Positions 30,995 to 37,814 of a stretch of DNA of 39,317 bases are shown in pieces; positions within the stretch are counted from its first letter, which is position 1; every line of letters begins with the position of its first letter. The position numbers and the translations under genes are program-made. A model generated the notes under the pieces. It worked only from the letters and a program-made list of their open reading frames with translations, did not search any database and was not told the DNA's origin. The stretch lies in assembly GCA_025928335.1 (NCBI GenBank), contig JAICJQ010000014.1, forward strand, positions 1-39,317, written 5' to 3'. Source of the stretch: Gemmatimonadaceae bacterium. GTDB taxonomy: Bacteria > Gemmatimonadota > Gemmatimonadetes > Gemmatimonadales > Gemmatimonadaceae.

Positions 30995-31495
30995 TAGACT
31001 GCGCAAGTAGACGGCGCGAGTAGACGGCGCTTGTGGACGACGCTGGGGAACGCCGCAGGTGAACGGCGCTTTGAAAACGTCGCTGTTAGACAGCGCTTGT
31101 GAACAGCGCCCTATAAACGGCGCCGGTGAACAGCGCCCTATAAACGGCGCCGGTGAACAGCGCCCCTATAAACGGCGCCGGTGAACAGCGCGGCGCTGCC
31201 GGCGAAAAAAATGCTACGCGTTTTTCTTCCGCCGCCGCGTTTCGAGGCCCGACATCCCATGCGCAGCACTCGTGAGCCGCCGTATTCGGCCCATGAGCTT
31301 TGCGAACAACTCTCTCGGCCGCCCGATAGTGCCGCCCGGGCGAGTCACTCGCGAGCTCCGCACCGCGCGGCGCCTTCAGAGCGTGGTTCACAAGCGCTGT
31401 CTATATGCGCCTTTTCCGAGGCGCGGTGCACTAGCGCCGTTCCTCAGCGTCGTCCCCAAGCGCTGTCTACTCGCGCCTTTTATGTGCGCCGTCTA
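30995..31495. repeat. mirrored array of 13-nt units (long imperfect inverted repeat)
   Basis: The left arm, 30995-31099, consists of eight units of 13 nt (one of 14) with consensus TAGACGGCGCTTG. The right arm, 31391-31495, consists of eight units in reverse orientation (CAAGCGCCGTCTA), including one of 14 nt at the mirrored position. Aligned by hand unit by unit, 84 of 105 bases pair; unit 31087-31099 and 31391-31403 match perfectly. The array continues inward from the left arm to about 31191. The inner loop (about 31200-31377) is non-repetitive and encodes nothing convincing. Confidence 0.85.
31100..31181 (+). repeat. three tandem copies of a 27-nt unit inside the mirrored array
   Basis: 31100-31126 and 31127-31153 are identical; 31154-31181 differs by one extra C. 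The unit consists of two of the 13-nt words, TGAACAGCGCCC and TATAAACGGCGCCGG, so it is a recent local duplication within the array. Confidence 0.9.
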
Positions 31496-31537
31496 TGACG
31501 TAAAGCGCCTCCTTACCGCCGAAAGAAGCGTCGAAAC

Positions 31538-31571
31538 AAAAAAGCGCCGGTCCACAAGAGTGGACCGGCGC
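31538..31571 (-). terminator. strong intrinsic terminator of the cold-shock gene
   Basis: On the minus strand GCGCCGGTCCAC, a four-base TCTT loop and GTGGACCGGCGC form a perfect 12-pair stem followed by six T. It lies 20 bp after the cold-shock stop codon, giving a monocistronic message. Confidence 0.95.
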
Positions 31572-31590
31572 CTTCTTTCGAAGTCAGCCT

Positions 31591-31806
31591 TTAGCGGCCG
31601 ATCTTGACGACGTTCTCGGCCGCGGGGCCCTTGGCACCCTGGACGATGTCGAACTCAACGCGCTCACCCTCGGCGAGCGTGCGGAAGCCACCGCCCTGAA
31701 TCGCGGAATGATGGACGAAGCAGTCCTTCTGACCACCTTCGGGCGTAATAAAGCCAAAGCCCTTCGCGTCATTGAACCACTTCACGGTGCCGGTCGTACG
31801 AGCCAT
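31591..31806 (-). CDS. cspA: cold-shock protein (CspA family)
   Basis: 71 residues, one cold-shock domain. [20 protein letters not shown] carries the RNP1 motif KGFGFI, and DCFVHHSAI the RNP2 motif; the chain ends [10 protein letters not shown] as in most members. It binds single-stranded RNA and DNA and acts as RNA chaperone. TAGGAG in front of the ATG is a good ribosome-binding site. The upstream leader contains a terminator-like hairpin (31943-31974), which would fit regulation at the level of the 5' untranslated region, as known for cspA of other bacteria. Confidence 0.97.
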   Translation of the reverse strand: MARTTGTVKWFNDAKGFGFITPEGGQKDCFVHHSAIQGGGFRTLAEGERVEFDIVQGAKGPAAENVVKIGR

Positions 31807-32206
31807 GTCGAACTCCTAAGATTGTTGTGTGTCGTCGGAGTAGCGGAACATGCCGTACACACCGACCCACAGTTACTCGTGAACTCCCTCACGACGGGAA
31901 CGTTTCGACGATCAACCTCGACCGCCGGCGCGACTCGAAACTAAAAAGAGGCTCTCGCGCATGCGAAAGCCCCTGTATTCGTCTCGGAACGTATTCGCGC
32001 AATCCTGCTTATCGCTGCACCAAGCTAATGACCTGCCAGCTGGTTCGCAAATCTTATTTTGATATTGACGGGCTGTTGAGGCGGACGGGACCGTTTTACC
32101 TTCGGCCTCCATGCCAGCGTTGAGCCCGCCCGCATCTGCCGGTGCCATCAAAGGTATGTCGCCTGCACTGACTGCGTACGGGAGAGTAGAGAGAGAGAAT
32201 TCATTC
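31807..32206. other. 400-bp gap: leader of the cold-shock gene and promoter of the next gene
   Basis: No gene is supported here. On the minus strand TTGCGA and TAGCTT with a 17-base spacer (about 32022-32050) could be a promoter for the cold-shock message, which would then have a leader of about 200 bases with the hairpin at 31943. On the plus strand a purine-rich GGAGAGTAGAGAGAGAGAA (32180-32199) precedes the small gene at 32207. The rest shows nothing recognisable. Confidence 0.4.
31943..31974 (-). terminator. terminator-like hairpin in the cold-shock leader
   Basis: On the minus strand AGGGGCTTTCGC, loop ATGC, GCGAGAGCCTCT, 12 positions with two mismatches, then TTTTT. It lies 137 bp upstream of the cold-shock start codon on the same strand. 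It either attenuates that transcript or ends a separate small RNA beginning upstream. Confidence 0.55.
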
Positions 32207-32479
32207 ATGTCGCGCGCGTTTGTAAATGAAGATGCCGGATCCCCCGGCCCGTCTCGGCGGTTCGTGCTTCCAGCCCGAGACGATCCCGGTTTCAACGCGG
32301 CCGCCGCCGAGGCGCTGCTGGAGGCGGCGCGTGAGGGCGAAACGTCGAGCGCCGAGCAGGCGACCGGGTTTTACTGGGGTGAGCCGACCCTGCGCGACGA
32401 AGTGCGGCGTATCATGGCGCGCGCTCAGAAATCGGGCGACGACCGGCTCGAGCAACTCGCCCGCCGTTTCCTCCGTTGA
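32207..32479 (+). CDS. small conserved-looking protein of unknown function
   Basis: 90 residues from ATG 32207, with GAGAGAG in front. RRFVLPARDDPGFNAAAAEALLEAAREGETSSAEQATGF is broken into a short strand and helices, followed by GEPTLRDEVRRIMARA and a final DDRLEQLARRFLR. The pattern suggests a soluble, mostly helical protein; I recall similar short hypotheticals in related genomes but no name. Its stop codon overlaps the start of the next gene (TGATG), so both are translated together. Confidence 0.65.
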   Translation: MSRAFVNEDAGSPGPSRRFVLPARDDPGFNAAAAEALLEAAREGETSSAEQATGFYWGEPTLRDEVRRIMARAQKSGDDRLEQLARRFLR

Positions 32480-32691
32480 TGGCTCGCTGGGTGATCGGGC
32501 TCGTACTCGGTGTCATCATGGTCGCGATCGGATTGTTCGTCGCGGTCAGACCACTCTGGACGCACGACGGCGTGTTGCTCGGCTCGCGCGCCTTGGATTT
32601 CCTGTTCGCGATCGTGTTTATGGTGCGCGGAGCCGTGAATGTGAGGACCGCGCTGAACCGGCGAGCGAACGCGCTTGCGGCGAGCCGATGA
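32479..32691 (+). CDS. small membrane protein with two helices
   Basis: 70 residues from ATG 32479. Two hydrophobic helices, WVIGLVLGVIMVAIGLFVAV and LDFLFAIVFMVRGAVNV, flank a short loop with RPLWTHDGVL. The short basic tail is RTALNRRANALAASR. It is translationally coupled to the preceding gene by a TGATG overlap. No family is recognised; such proteins often associate with larger membrane complexes. Confidence 0.65.
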   Translation: MARWVIGLVLGVIMVAIGLFVAVRPLWTHDGVLLGSRALDFLFAIVFMVRGAVNVRTALNRRANALAASR

Positions 32692-32734
32692 GCCCGGGCC
32701 GTTTGCTAGATTGTCCGCGACTCGAATCCCGCCA

Positions 32735-33268
32735 ATGGTGTTTTTCAAGCGAAAAGAGAAAGCCCCCACCGAACCCCAACGACTCGATTGGCGACTCCTC
32801 GAGCGCGGCGCAATCGCGCTCTACTTCAAGTCGTCTATCCTGTCGGCAGACCTGGGTTGGTTTCGTCAAGCGAAATACGTTGTCCACGAGATGAACGGTG
32901 CCGGTTGGGAGACGCCGGCGTCGTTTCACGCCGACGTCCAGCGCGCGTTGTCGTTTCCGGATTACTACGCGAAGAACCTCGCCTCCTGGATCGATTGTCT
33001 GGCGGAACTTCCCGTTCCGGACGACGGCGGCACAGCGCTCGTTTTTCGCCGCTACGATGTTTTCGCCAAGGCGCAGCCGCAGCTGGCGCAGACGGTTCTG
33101 GACAGCATAGAGAGCGCATCACGTCGGTTCTTGCTCACCGGTCGACGATTGCTCGCGCTCGTCCAGTCAGACGACCCTCGGATCCGGTTCGAGCGGGTCG
33201 GCGCCATGCCTGTGACTTGGAACCCGCGAGAATGGCTGGATTCCGAGCGAATCGGCGGACGCGACTGA
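32735..33268 (+). CDS. barstar-like protein
   Basis: 177 residues from ATG 32735. The core, about residues 30-130, follows the barstar fold: AKYVVHEMNGAGWETPASFHADVQRALSFP and DYYAKNLASWIDCLAELP, where the YYxxNLxxxxDCL helix is the part that plugs the RNase active site in barstar itself, then TALVFRRYDVF. It is longer than barstar (about 90 residues), with an extra C-terminal region including a conserved-looking MPVTWNPREWL. A cytoplasmic RNase inhibitor role is suggested by homology, but no barnase-like toxin gene is present near it. The longer frame from 32675 lies over the previous gene and is not preferred. Confidence 0.75.
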   Translation: MVFFKRKEKAPTEPQRLDWRLLERGAIALYFKSSILSADLGWFRQAKYVVHEMNGAGWETPASFHADVQRALSFPDYYAKNLASWIDCLAELPVPDDGGTALVFRRYDVFAKAQPQLAQTVLDSIESASRRFLLTGRRLLALVQSDDPRIRFERVGAMPVTWNPREWLDSERIGGRD

Positions 33269-33278
33269 CCGGCTCAGC

Positions 33279-34163
33279 TCAAAACGAGGTCTTCCAGCTC
33301 AGTCTGAAGCCACCGCCGCCGGGAGCAAGATAAAGTCCGTCCGGTGTCGCCGCAGGGACCGGCGACGCCGTTCGATCCGCGCGGTGGGAGGAGCGCACCG
33401 CGAACTGTTTTCCGACCGCATAGCCAAAGGCAATCCCCATCGCTTGATCTGAAAGCCAGTGCCGACGGTCGAGCATCCTCGCCATGCTGACGCCTCCGAC
33501 GACCGCCCAGGGAAGGGCTGCGGCGGCGCCCATCGAGTAGCGGTTCGTCAGGAACTCAGCGCAGGCGGTCACGTTCGCGACGTGTCCGCCGGGAAAGGAG
33601 TGTCGCCCCCAGGTGCGGCTACCCGGGACGTTCATCCCGTACTGGTCTCCGAATGCAGCGGGCGGCGTTTGAACGTCGTGCGAGCTGTCCGGGCGTGTGC
33701 GGGCGAGCGCGGGATAAATGATGTAGGTCCGTACGGCGCTCGACGCGGCGTACGCCGCGCCGCAGCCAAGCAAGCCCTCCTGAAGCCGGTAGTTTCGCGT
33801 AACGACACTTACCGCGAGCGCCCCGAGAGCCACGGGAGTGATGAGCTGGCCCGAAAAGGCAATGCCGCCTTCGCGAAAGGGCTTTAGAAACGCCCAGGTC
33901 CGGTTGTTAGTCTGTTTTACGGCCCAACGGTCCATGGCAGGGTCGGCGAGGGAGACGCCGGCCGACCCAGCGAAAAGGCCGATGCCGTAAAGCCAATCAT
34001 CAGGGCGCCCGCGAAATGGCGATGTCCAGACGTTCCAGGCATCTCCAGCGGAGTTCTTGATGTTTGTACCCAGCGTGTTGAGCGGCGATTGGGCGCGAAT
34101 CGGCTGTGCCAGCGCCGAAACAAAAACGAGCGCAGCGACGCAGGGAGTAATTGAAGTTCGCAT
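33279..34163 (-). CDS. PAP2-family phosphatase, exported
   Basis: 294 residues from ATG 34163. A signal peptide (MRTSITPCVAALVFVSALAQPIRAQ) leads into a PAP2 domain with motif 1 ALARTRPDSS, motif 2 SFPGGHVAN (the PSGH equivalent, with Gly for Ser) and motif 3 RMLDRRHWLSDQAMG, which contain the catalytic histidines and Arg. Several hydrophobic helices lie between. The family dephosphorylates lipid phosphates such as phosphatidate or undecaprenyl pyrophosphate at the outer side of the membrane. The C-terminus ends FRLSWKTSF, resembling an outer-membrane sorting end, which is unusual for PAP2 proteins. Confidence 0.87.
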   Translation of the reverse strand: MRTSITPCVAALVFVSALAQPIRAQSPLNTLGTNIKNSAGDAWNVWTSPFRGRPDDWLYGIGLFAGSAGVSLADPAMDRWAVKQTNNRTWAFLKPFREGGIAFSGQLITPVALGALAVSVVTRNYRLQEGLLGCGAAYAASSAVRTYIIYPALARTRPDSSHDVQTPPAAFGDQYGMNVPGSRTWGRHSFPGGHVANVTACAEFLTNRYSMGAAAALPWAVVGGVSMARMLDRRHWLSDQAMGIAFGYAVGKQFAVRSSHRADRTASPVPAATPDGLYLAPGGGGFRLSWKTSF

Positions 34164-34295
34164 TGGGTTGCCGGCCGCTGTTGGCGGCAGCAGCCTCACC
34201 GCGTGAAATTGCCAACGTCGGCGCCGATGGCGCACTGGACGAAGGACCAACCTGAATCAGCGCGGCTTCGCCACGGGGACGGGAGAAAGAGGCTT

Positions 34296-34712
34296 ATGCA
34301 TCATGGTTACATGTACGGCGGCGCTTTCGAGCTCAACTACGACGGATTGAATTCAGGAACTCAGACCTACCGGTCGACTTCCGGTGAGTCGCAGCCCCTG
34401 CCGACGTGGCCGGAGTCGGTGGACGGCGTTCGAGTCTGGTACATGGAGAAGTCTGGCAAGAAGTTTTACGCCGTTCGCCTTCAGTTCGAATCGCATGACA
34501 TCGTGTTGACTCATCCGGTGGCGATCGACCCGCTCCGGCATATGAACAACCGCCGTTTCTCGGCGCAGCCGACTCTGGTTCGCGACGACCAGATGACGAC
34601 GCTGCTGGACGACATCATCCGGGAGAATCCGGAGACCCAACCCGAGCTGGCCATGCTGATCAACCGGGTGAATCAGGTCAGGCGGGCAGGCCGAGCCGAA
34701 AAGGCGGTATGA
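34296..34712 (+). CDS. hypothetical protein
   Basis: 138 residues from ATG 34296, preceded by GGGAG and AGAGG. The first part has aromatic-rich strands (MHHGYMYGGAFELNYDG, VRVWYMEKSGKKFYAVRLQFESHDIVL), the second is helical with charged residues (DDQMTTLLDDIIREN, PELAMLINRVNQVRR). No signal peptide or membrane helix. I do not recognise a family. It diverges from the PAP2 gene with about 130 bp between starts. Confidence 0.6.
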   Translation: MHHGYMYGGAFELNYDGLNSGTQTYRSTSGESQPLPTWPESVDGVRVWYMEKSGKKFYAVRLQFESHDIVLTHPVAIDPLRHMNNRRFSAQPTLVRDDQMTTLLDDIIRENPETQPELAMLINRVNQVRRAGRAEKAV

Positions 34713-34832
34713 GGCACGAGGCATAGGCCGAAGGTCGTCTTTCGGCAACGAAAGTGGCTCGCCGGAGCCAGCTCCGGTCGCTAGATTACGTTCATCCCGA
34801 AAAGCCACTCAGAACCTTTGGCCCCCTTACAA

Positions 34833-35312
34833 ATGGACGGCTCGGCAGCCCTTGCACTCTATCGTGAAGAGAAGGCACGCGCGCTCCAGGAGCGTCGCAT
34901 CTCTCACGCGCAGCTCATGGCGGAAGCCAAAGAGGCTTTCGCCAAGATGTTGGCAGATGCTCAGTTAGCGCGAAAGGGCGGTCGTCCTCGGACTAACCCG
35001 CAGACGCCGGCGCAGGCTGCAGCCGCTGCCGCGGCGAAGGCCAAGCAACTCGCCGCCGCCGCAACCCCGACGGCCGCCGCACCGGCCGCGAAGAAGTCCG
35101 CGCCAGTGGCTGCGCCGCCAAAGTCGGCGGGCGCCAAGGCCGCGCCGGTCAAGAAGGCGGCGTCGCGAAAGGTTCGGGTAGCAGCCAAGCGCGCCCAGCC
35201 CGCGCGCGCGAAGGTGGCGGCGGCCAAGAAGACGACTGGAGCGACCAAGAAGCGCGCGCCGGCGCCCGCAAAGCGGCCGGCGGTGCGCGGCAAATCGACG
35301 AAGCGGCGATAG
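34833..35312 (+). CDS. histone H1-like Lys/Ala/Pro-rich protein
   Basis: 159 residues from ATG 34833; a TTG five codons upstream is the alternative. Residues 1-50 are helical (ALALYREEKARALQERR, AQLMAEAKEAFAKMLADAQ), then GGRPRTNPQT, and the remaining 100 residues are nearly all Ala, Lys, Pro, Arg with AAKK, PVKKAA, KKTT, KRAPAPAKR type repeats, ending KRR. This is the composition of eukaryotic H1 tails and of bacterial Hc1, AlgP or KfiA-type DNA-binding proteins, so a nucleoid role is likely. The low-complexity tail makes family assignment weak. Confidence 0.75.
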   Translation: MDGSAALALYREEKARALQERRISHAQLMAEAKEAFAKMLADAQLARKGGRPRTNPQTPAQAAAAAAAKAKQLAAAATPTAAAPAAKKSAPVAAPPKSAGAKAAPVKKAASRKVRVAAKRAQPARAKVAAAKKTTGATKKRAPAPAKRPAVRGKSTKRR

Positions 35313-35324
35313 TCGTCCCGGCCG

Positions 35325-36593
35325 ATGCGCGCACGTCGCGTAGTCGTCGGCCTTATCACGGGTTTGATCATTGGAAGCGCGATCGGCGGCCACCAGGGTC
35401 CGATCGCGCTACGTCTTGTATCGATCATCGAACCGATCGGCCAATTGTGGGTGGGCGCGATTCGCATGACCGTGGTGCCGCTCGTCATCTCGCTCCTCTT
35501 CGTCGGCGTCGCCGGGCACGACGCGACTGAGCGTCTCGGACGAATGGGCGCGATCACGGTGGTGACGTTCTTCGCCCTCCTTGTGTTCGCGGCAATCGTT
35601 GCGCTCCTCCTCGCGCCGCCGCTGATGGCCGACATGAAACTCTCCACCGAAGCGGTTGCGAACCTCCGGGCCGCCGCGGGCGCCGGCGCAGCGAAGACAA
35701 CGGCGCAAGCCGCCCAGCTCCCGGGCTTCGCGTCGTGGGTGACGTCGCTCGTGCCGGCGAACATTATGAAGGCGGCGGCGGACGGTGCGCTGCTCCCGGT
35801 CATCGTGTTCACACTGCTGTTCGGTCTTGCGACGCGACGGATCGAGCCATCGCTCCAAGCGTCGCTCCTGCACTTTTTCGGCGCCGTGGCGACCGCGATG
35901 ACGACGGTCGTCGACTGGATCATCTGGGCGGCGCCGGTTGGGATCTTTTCGCTCGTTGTGGTCGCGGCCAGTCGAGCCGGGCTCGGGCTCGCCGGAGCGA
36001 TGGCGTATTACATCATTTCCATCTCGGCGCTGTTGGCGTTGTTCGCGTTGCTCATGTATCCGGTCGCGGCGATGGTCGGACGGGTGCCGCTCGGGTGGTT
36101 CACGAGGGCGGCCGTGCCGCCTCAGGCCGTGGCGCTGAGCTCCAGTTCGTCGCTTGCATCGCTGCCGGCGCTGGTCGAGAGCGCGCGGGCGCTCGGGCTT
36201 CCGACCGCGGTCACCGGATTTGTTCTGCCACTCTCGGTTTCGAGCTTCAAGGTTGCGACGCCGATCACCTGGATGATGGGACTGCTGTTTCTCGCGCGGT
36301 TGTACGGCGTCGAGCTCCCAACACCGGCGCTGATCTCCGTCGCCATAACCGCGGCGGCCCTCAGCCTGACGCTGCCGGGAGTTCCGCAGGGTGCGCTGCT
36401 CCTGCTTACGCCGGTGCTTACCAGTTACGGAATTCCCGCCGAGGGGGTGGGCTTGCTGCTTGCGGCAGACACCATTCCCGATCTGATGGGCACGATGACG
36501 AACGTGACCGGAGATCTCGTGGTCGGCACTGTCGTGGGTGGTTGGGGCGTTGCGGAGCCGGCGCTCGAGGCGGCATCATCCGTCGATGCGTGA
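35325..36593 (+). CDS. dicarboxylate/amino-acid:cation symporter (SDF family)
   Basis: 422 residues with the usual eight helices and two re-entrant loops. Diagnostic parts are IRMTVVPLVISLLFVGV, the serine-rich HP1 hairpin SSSSSLASLP near 269-278, LPLSVSSFKVATPITW in TM7, and DTIPDLMGTMTNVTGDLV in TM8, with the conserved Asp and the NxxGD substrate-binding block. Members import glutamate, aspartate or C4-dicarboxylates with sodium or protons. The TM7 NMDGT motif is not obvious (SSFKVAT is in its place), so substrate and cation coupling are uncertain. The ATG starts 12 bp after the H1-like gene. Confidence 0.88.
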   Translation: MRARRVVVGLITGLIIGSAIGGHQGPIALRLVSIIEPIGQLWVGAIRMTVVPLVISLLFVGVAGHDATERLGRMGAITVVTFFALLVFAAIVALLLAPPLMADMKLSTEAVANLRAAAGAGAAKTTAQAAQLPGFASWVTSLVPANIMKAAADGALLPVIVFTLLFGLATRRIEPSLQASLLHFFGAVATAMTTVVDWIIWAAPVGIFSLVVVAASRAGLGLAGAMAYYIISISALLALFALLMYPVAAMVGRVPLGWFTRAAVPPQAVALSSSSSLASLPALVESARALGLPTAVTGFVLPLSVSSFKVATPITWMMGLLFLARLYGVELPTPALISVAITAAALSLTLPGVPQGALLLLTPVLTSYGIPAEGVGLLLAADTIPDLMGTMTNVTGDLVVGTVVGGWGVAEPALEAASSVDA

Positions 36594-37131
36594 CAGTGCT
36601 CTTCGCGCGTTGACGGTCGCCGCGGCCTTCGCGCTCGTCGCGTGCGAGAAGACCGCCAACGAGTCGAGACCGGCGGAAACGAAGTCGGTGACGCCGGCTC
36701 CGGCGGCGATAATGCCCGGCGACTCGCGATGTCCGGCGACGGGTCTCTGGGCGGAATGTTCGGTCCTTTACCGATTGGAGCGATCCGGACTCGCCCCGCA
36801 CGTCGATTCCACCGGCAAGGCGGAAGAGAAGGCTCTCGCCGGCAGGCCGCTGCTCGTCAAGTTCGGAACGACGTCTCGCCTCGAGGTCTTTCTGTACGCT
36901 GATTCGACCGCGCGAATCGCCGACGGGCAAAAGCTGGATCGGAAGACGTTCGTCGATGCGACCGGTCAGCAGACGCTCCGTCGCGAGCGTACGTTGATCG
37001 AGAATGGGAACCTGATTGGATTGTTGAGCAGCATCAATGATCGGCTGCGGGAGCGGGTGTCCGACGCGCTGACCGCGGGCGCTCCGCAACCCACCCAACC
37101 CGTGAAGCTGGACGGAGAAACTCGGCGATGA
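36586..37131 (+). CDS. small lipoprotein of unknown function
   Basis: 181 residues from ATG 36586, which overlaps the symporter stop. MRDSALRALTVAAAFALVAC gives a lipobox LVAC with Cys20. The mature part has CPATGLWAECSVLYRLERSG, with two cysteines that may pair, LVKFGTTSRLEVFLYAD, and a helical end with NLIGLLSSINDRLRERV. No family is recognised. It is translationally coupled to the next gene (ATGA). Confidence 0.7.
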   Translation: MRDSALRALTVAAAFALVACEKTANESRPAETKSVTPAPAAIMPGDSRCPATGLWAECSVLYRLERSGLAPHVDSTGKAEEKALAGRPLLVKFGTTSRLEVFLYADSTARIADGQKLDRKTFVDATGQQTLRRERTLIENGNLIGLLSSINDRLRERVSDALTAGAPQPTQPVKLDGETRR

Positions 37132-37814
37132 AGACTGTCCGCCGCATGACGCTACTCGTCCTCGTGATCGGGGCGGCGTCGTGCCACTACTCGTCGCCGT
37201 TCGGTTGCCGGCCGGAATCACCGGACCCGAAGCAACCGGCCCCGGACAGCTTCCGCGTGGCGTTCGAGACGAGCAAGGGCAGGTTCGACGTCATGGCGCG
37301 CAAGTCGTGGGCGCCGATCGGGGTGGCCCACTTCTACACTGTCCTGCAGAACAAGTATTACGACGACGCGCGTTTTTTCCGCGTCGTGAAGGGCTTCGTT
37401 GCGCAATTCGGAATGTCCGGAGAGCCGAAGAAAACGGAGGAATGGCAGCGCCGGTGCATCGCGGACGAGCCGGTTCATCACACGAACTCGCGCGGCACCG
37501 TCGCGTTTGCGCGCGGCGATCCGAATACGAGGTCGGTCCAGCTGTTCGTGAACCTCGCCGACAACCCCGTCTTGGACAACTTGAGCGGGTTCGGATTTCC
37601 GCCGATCGGCGAGGTCGTCTCCGGAATGGACGTCGTCGATTCGCTGTACTCGGGATATGGCGACTCAGCGCCGCGCAGTGGGCCGCAGTATGGACGCGAG
37701 GGTCCGGATCAGGATTCGATCGCCGCCCGCGGCAACGCGTATCTCAACGCGGGTTGGCCGAAGCTCGATTTCATCAAGACCGCGCGCATCGTTCAAGAGT
37801 GGCCGCCGCGATGA
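37128..37814 (+). CDS. cyclophilin-type peptidyl-prolyl isomerase, exported
   Basis: 228 residues. The N-terminus MKTVRRMTLLVLVIGAASC has a possible lipobox AASC (Cys19). The cyclophilin core begins VAFETSKGRFDVMARKSWAPIGVAHFYTV; the active-site Arg is in ARFFRVVKGFVAQFG, followed by the RGTVAFARGDPNTRSVQLFVNL block with the Gln and Phe of the pocket, and FPPIGEVVSGMDVVDSL. The final 45 residues extend past the usual end. It should catalyse proline isomerisation in the periplasm. Its stop overlaps the next ATG. Confidence 0.9.
   Translation: MKTVRRMTLLVLVIGAASCHYSSPFGCRPESPDPKQPAPDSFRVAFETSKGRFDVMARKSWAPIGVAHFYTVLQNKYYDDARFFRVVKGFVAQFGMSGEPKKTEEWQRRCIADEPVHHTNSRGTVAFARGDPNTRSVQLFVNLADNPVLDNLSGFGFPPIGEVVSGMDVVDSLYSGYGDSAPRSGPQYGREGPDQDSIAARGNAYLNAGWPKLDFIKTARIVQEWPPR

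Noticed and set aside
31086-31391. Protein with GALFTGAVYR repeats encoded opposite the array
   Set aside because: The peptide repeat is only a by-product of the 27-nt DNA repeat (9 codons). There is no ribosome-binding site, and the frame exists only over the repeat.
30995-31495. CRISPR array
   Set aside because: Units are 13 nt in direct contact with no spacers, and the second half is inverted; no cas genes are present.
31912-32295. Minus-strand 127-codon frame across the cold-shock leader
   Set aside because: It crosses the terminator-like hairpin and the start of the plus-strand gene at 32207, has no recognisable features and no good start site.
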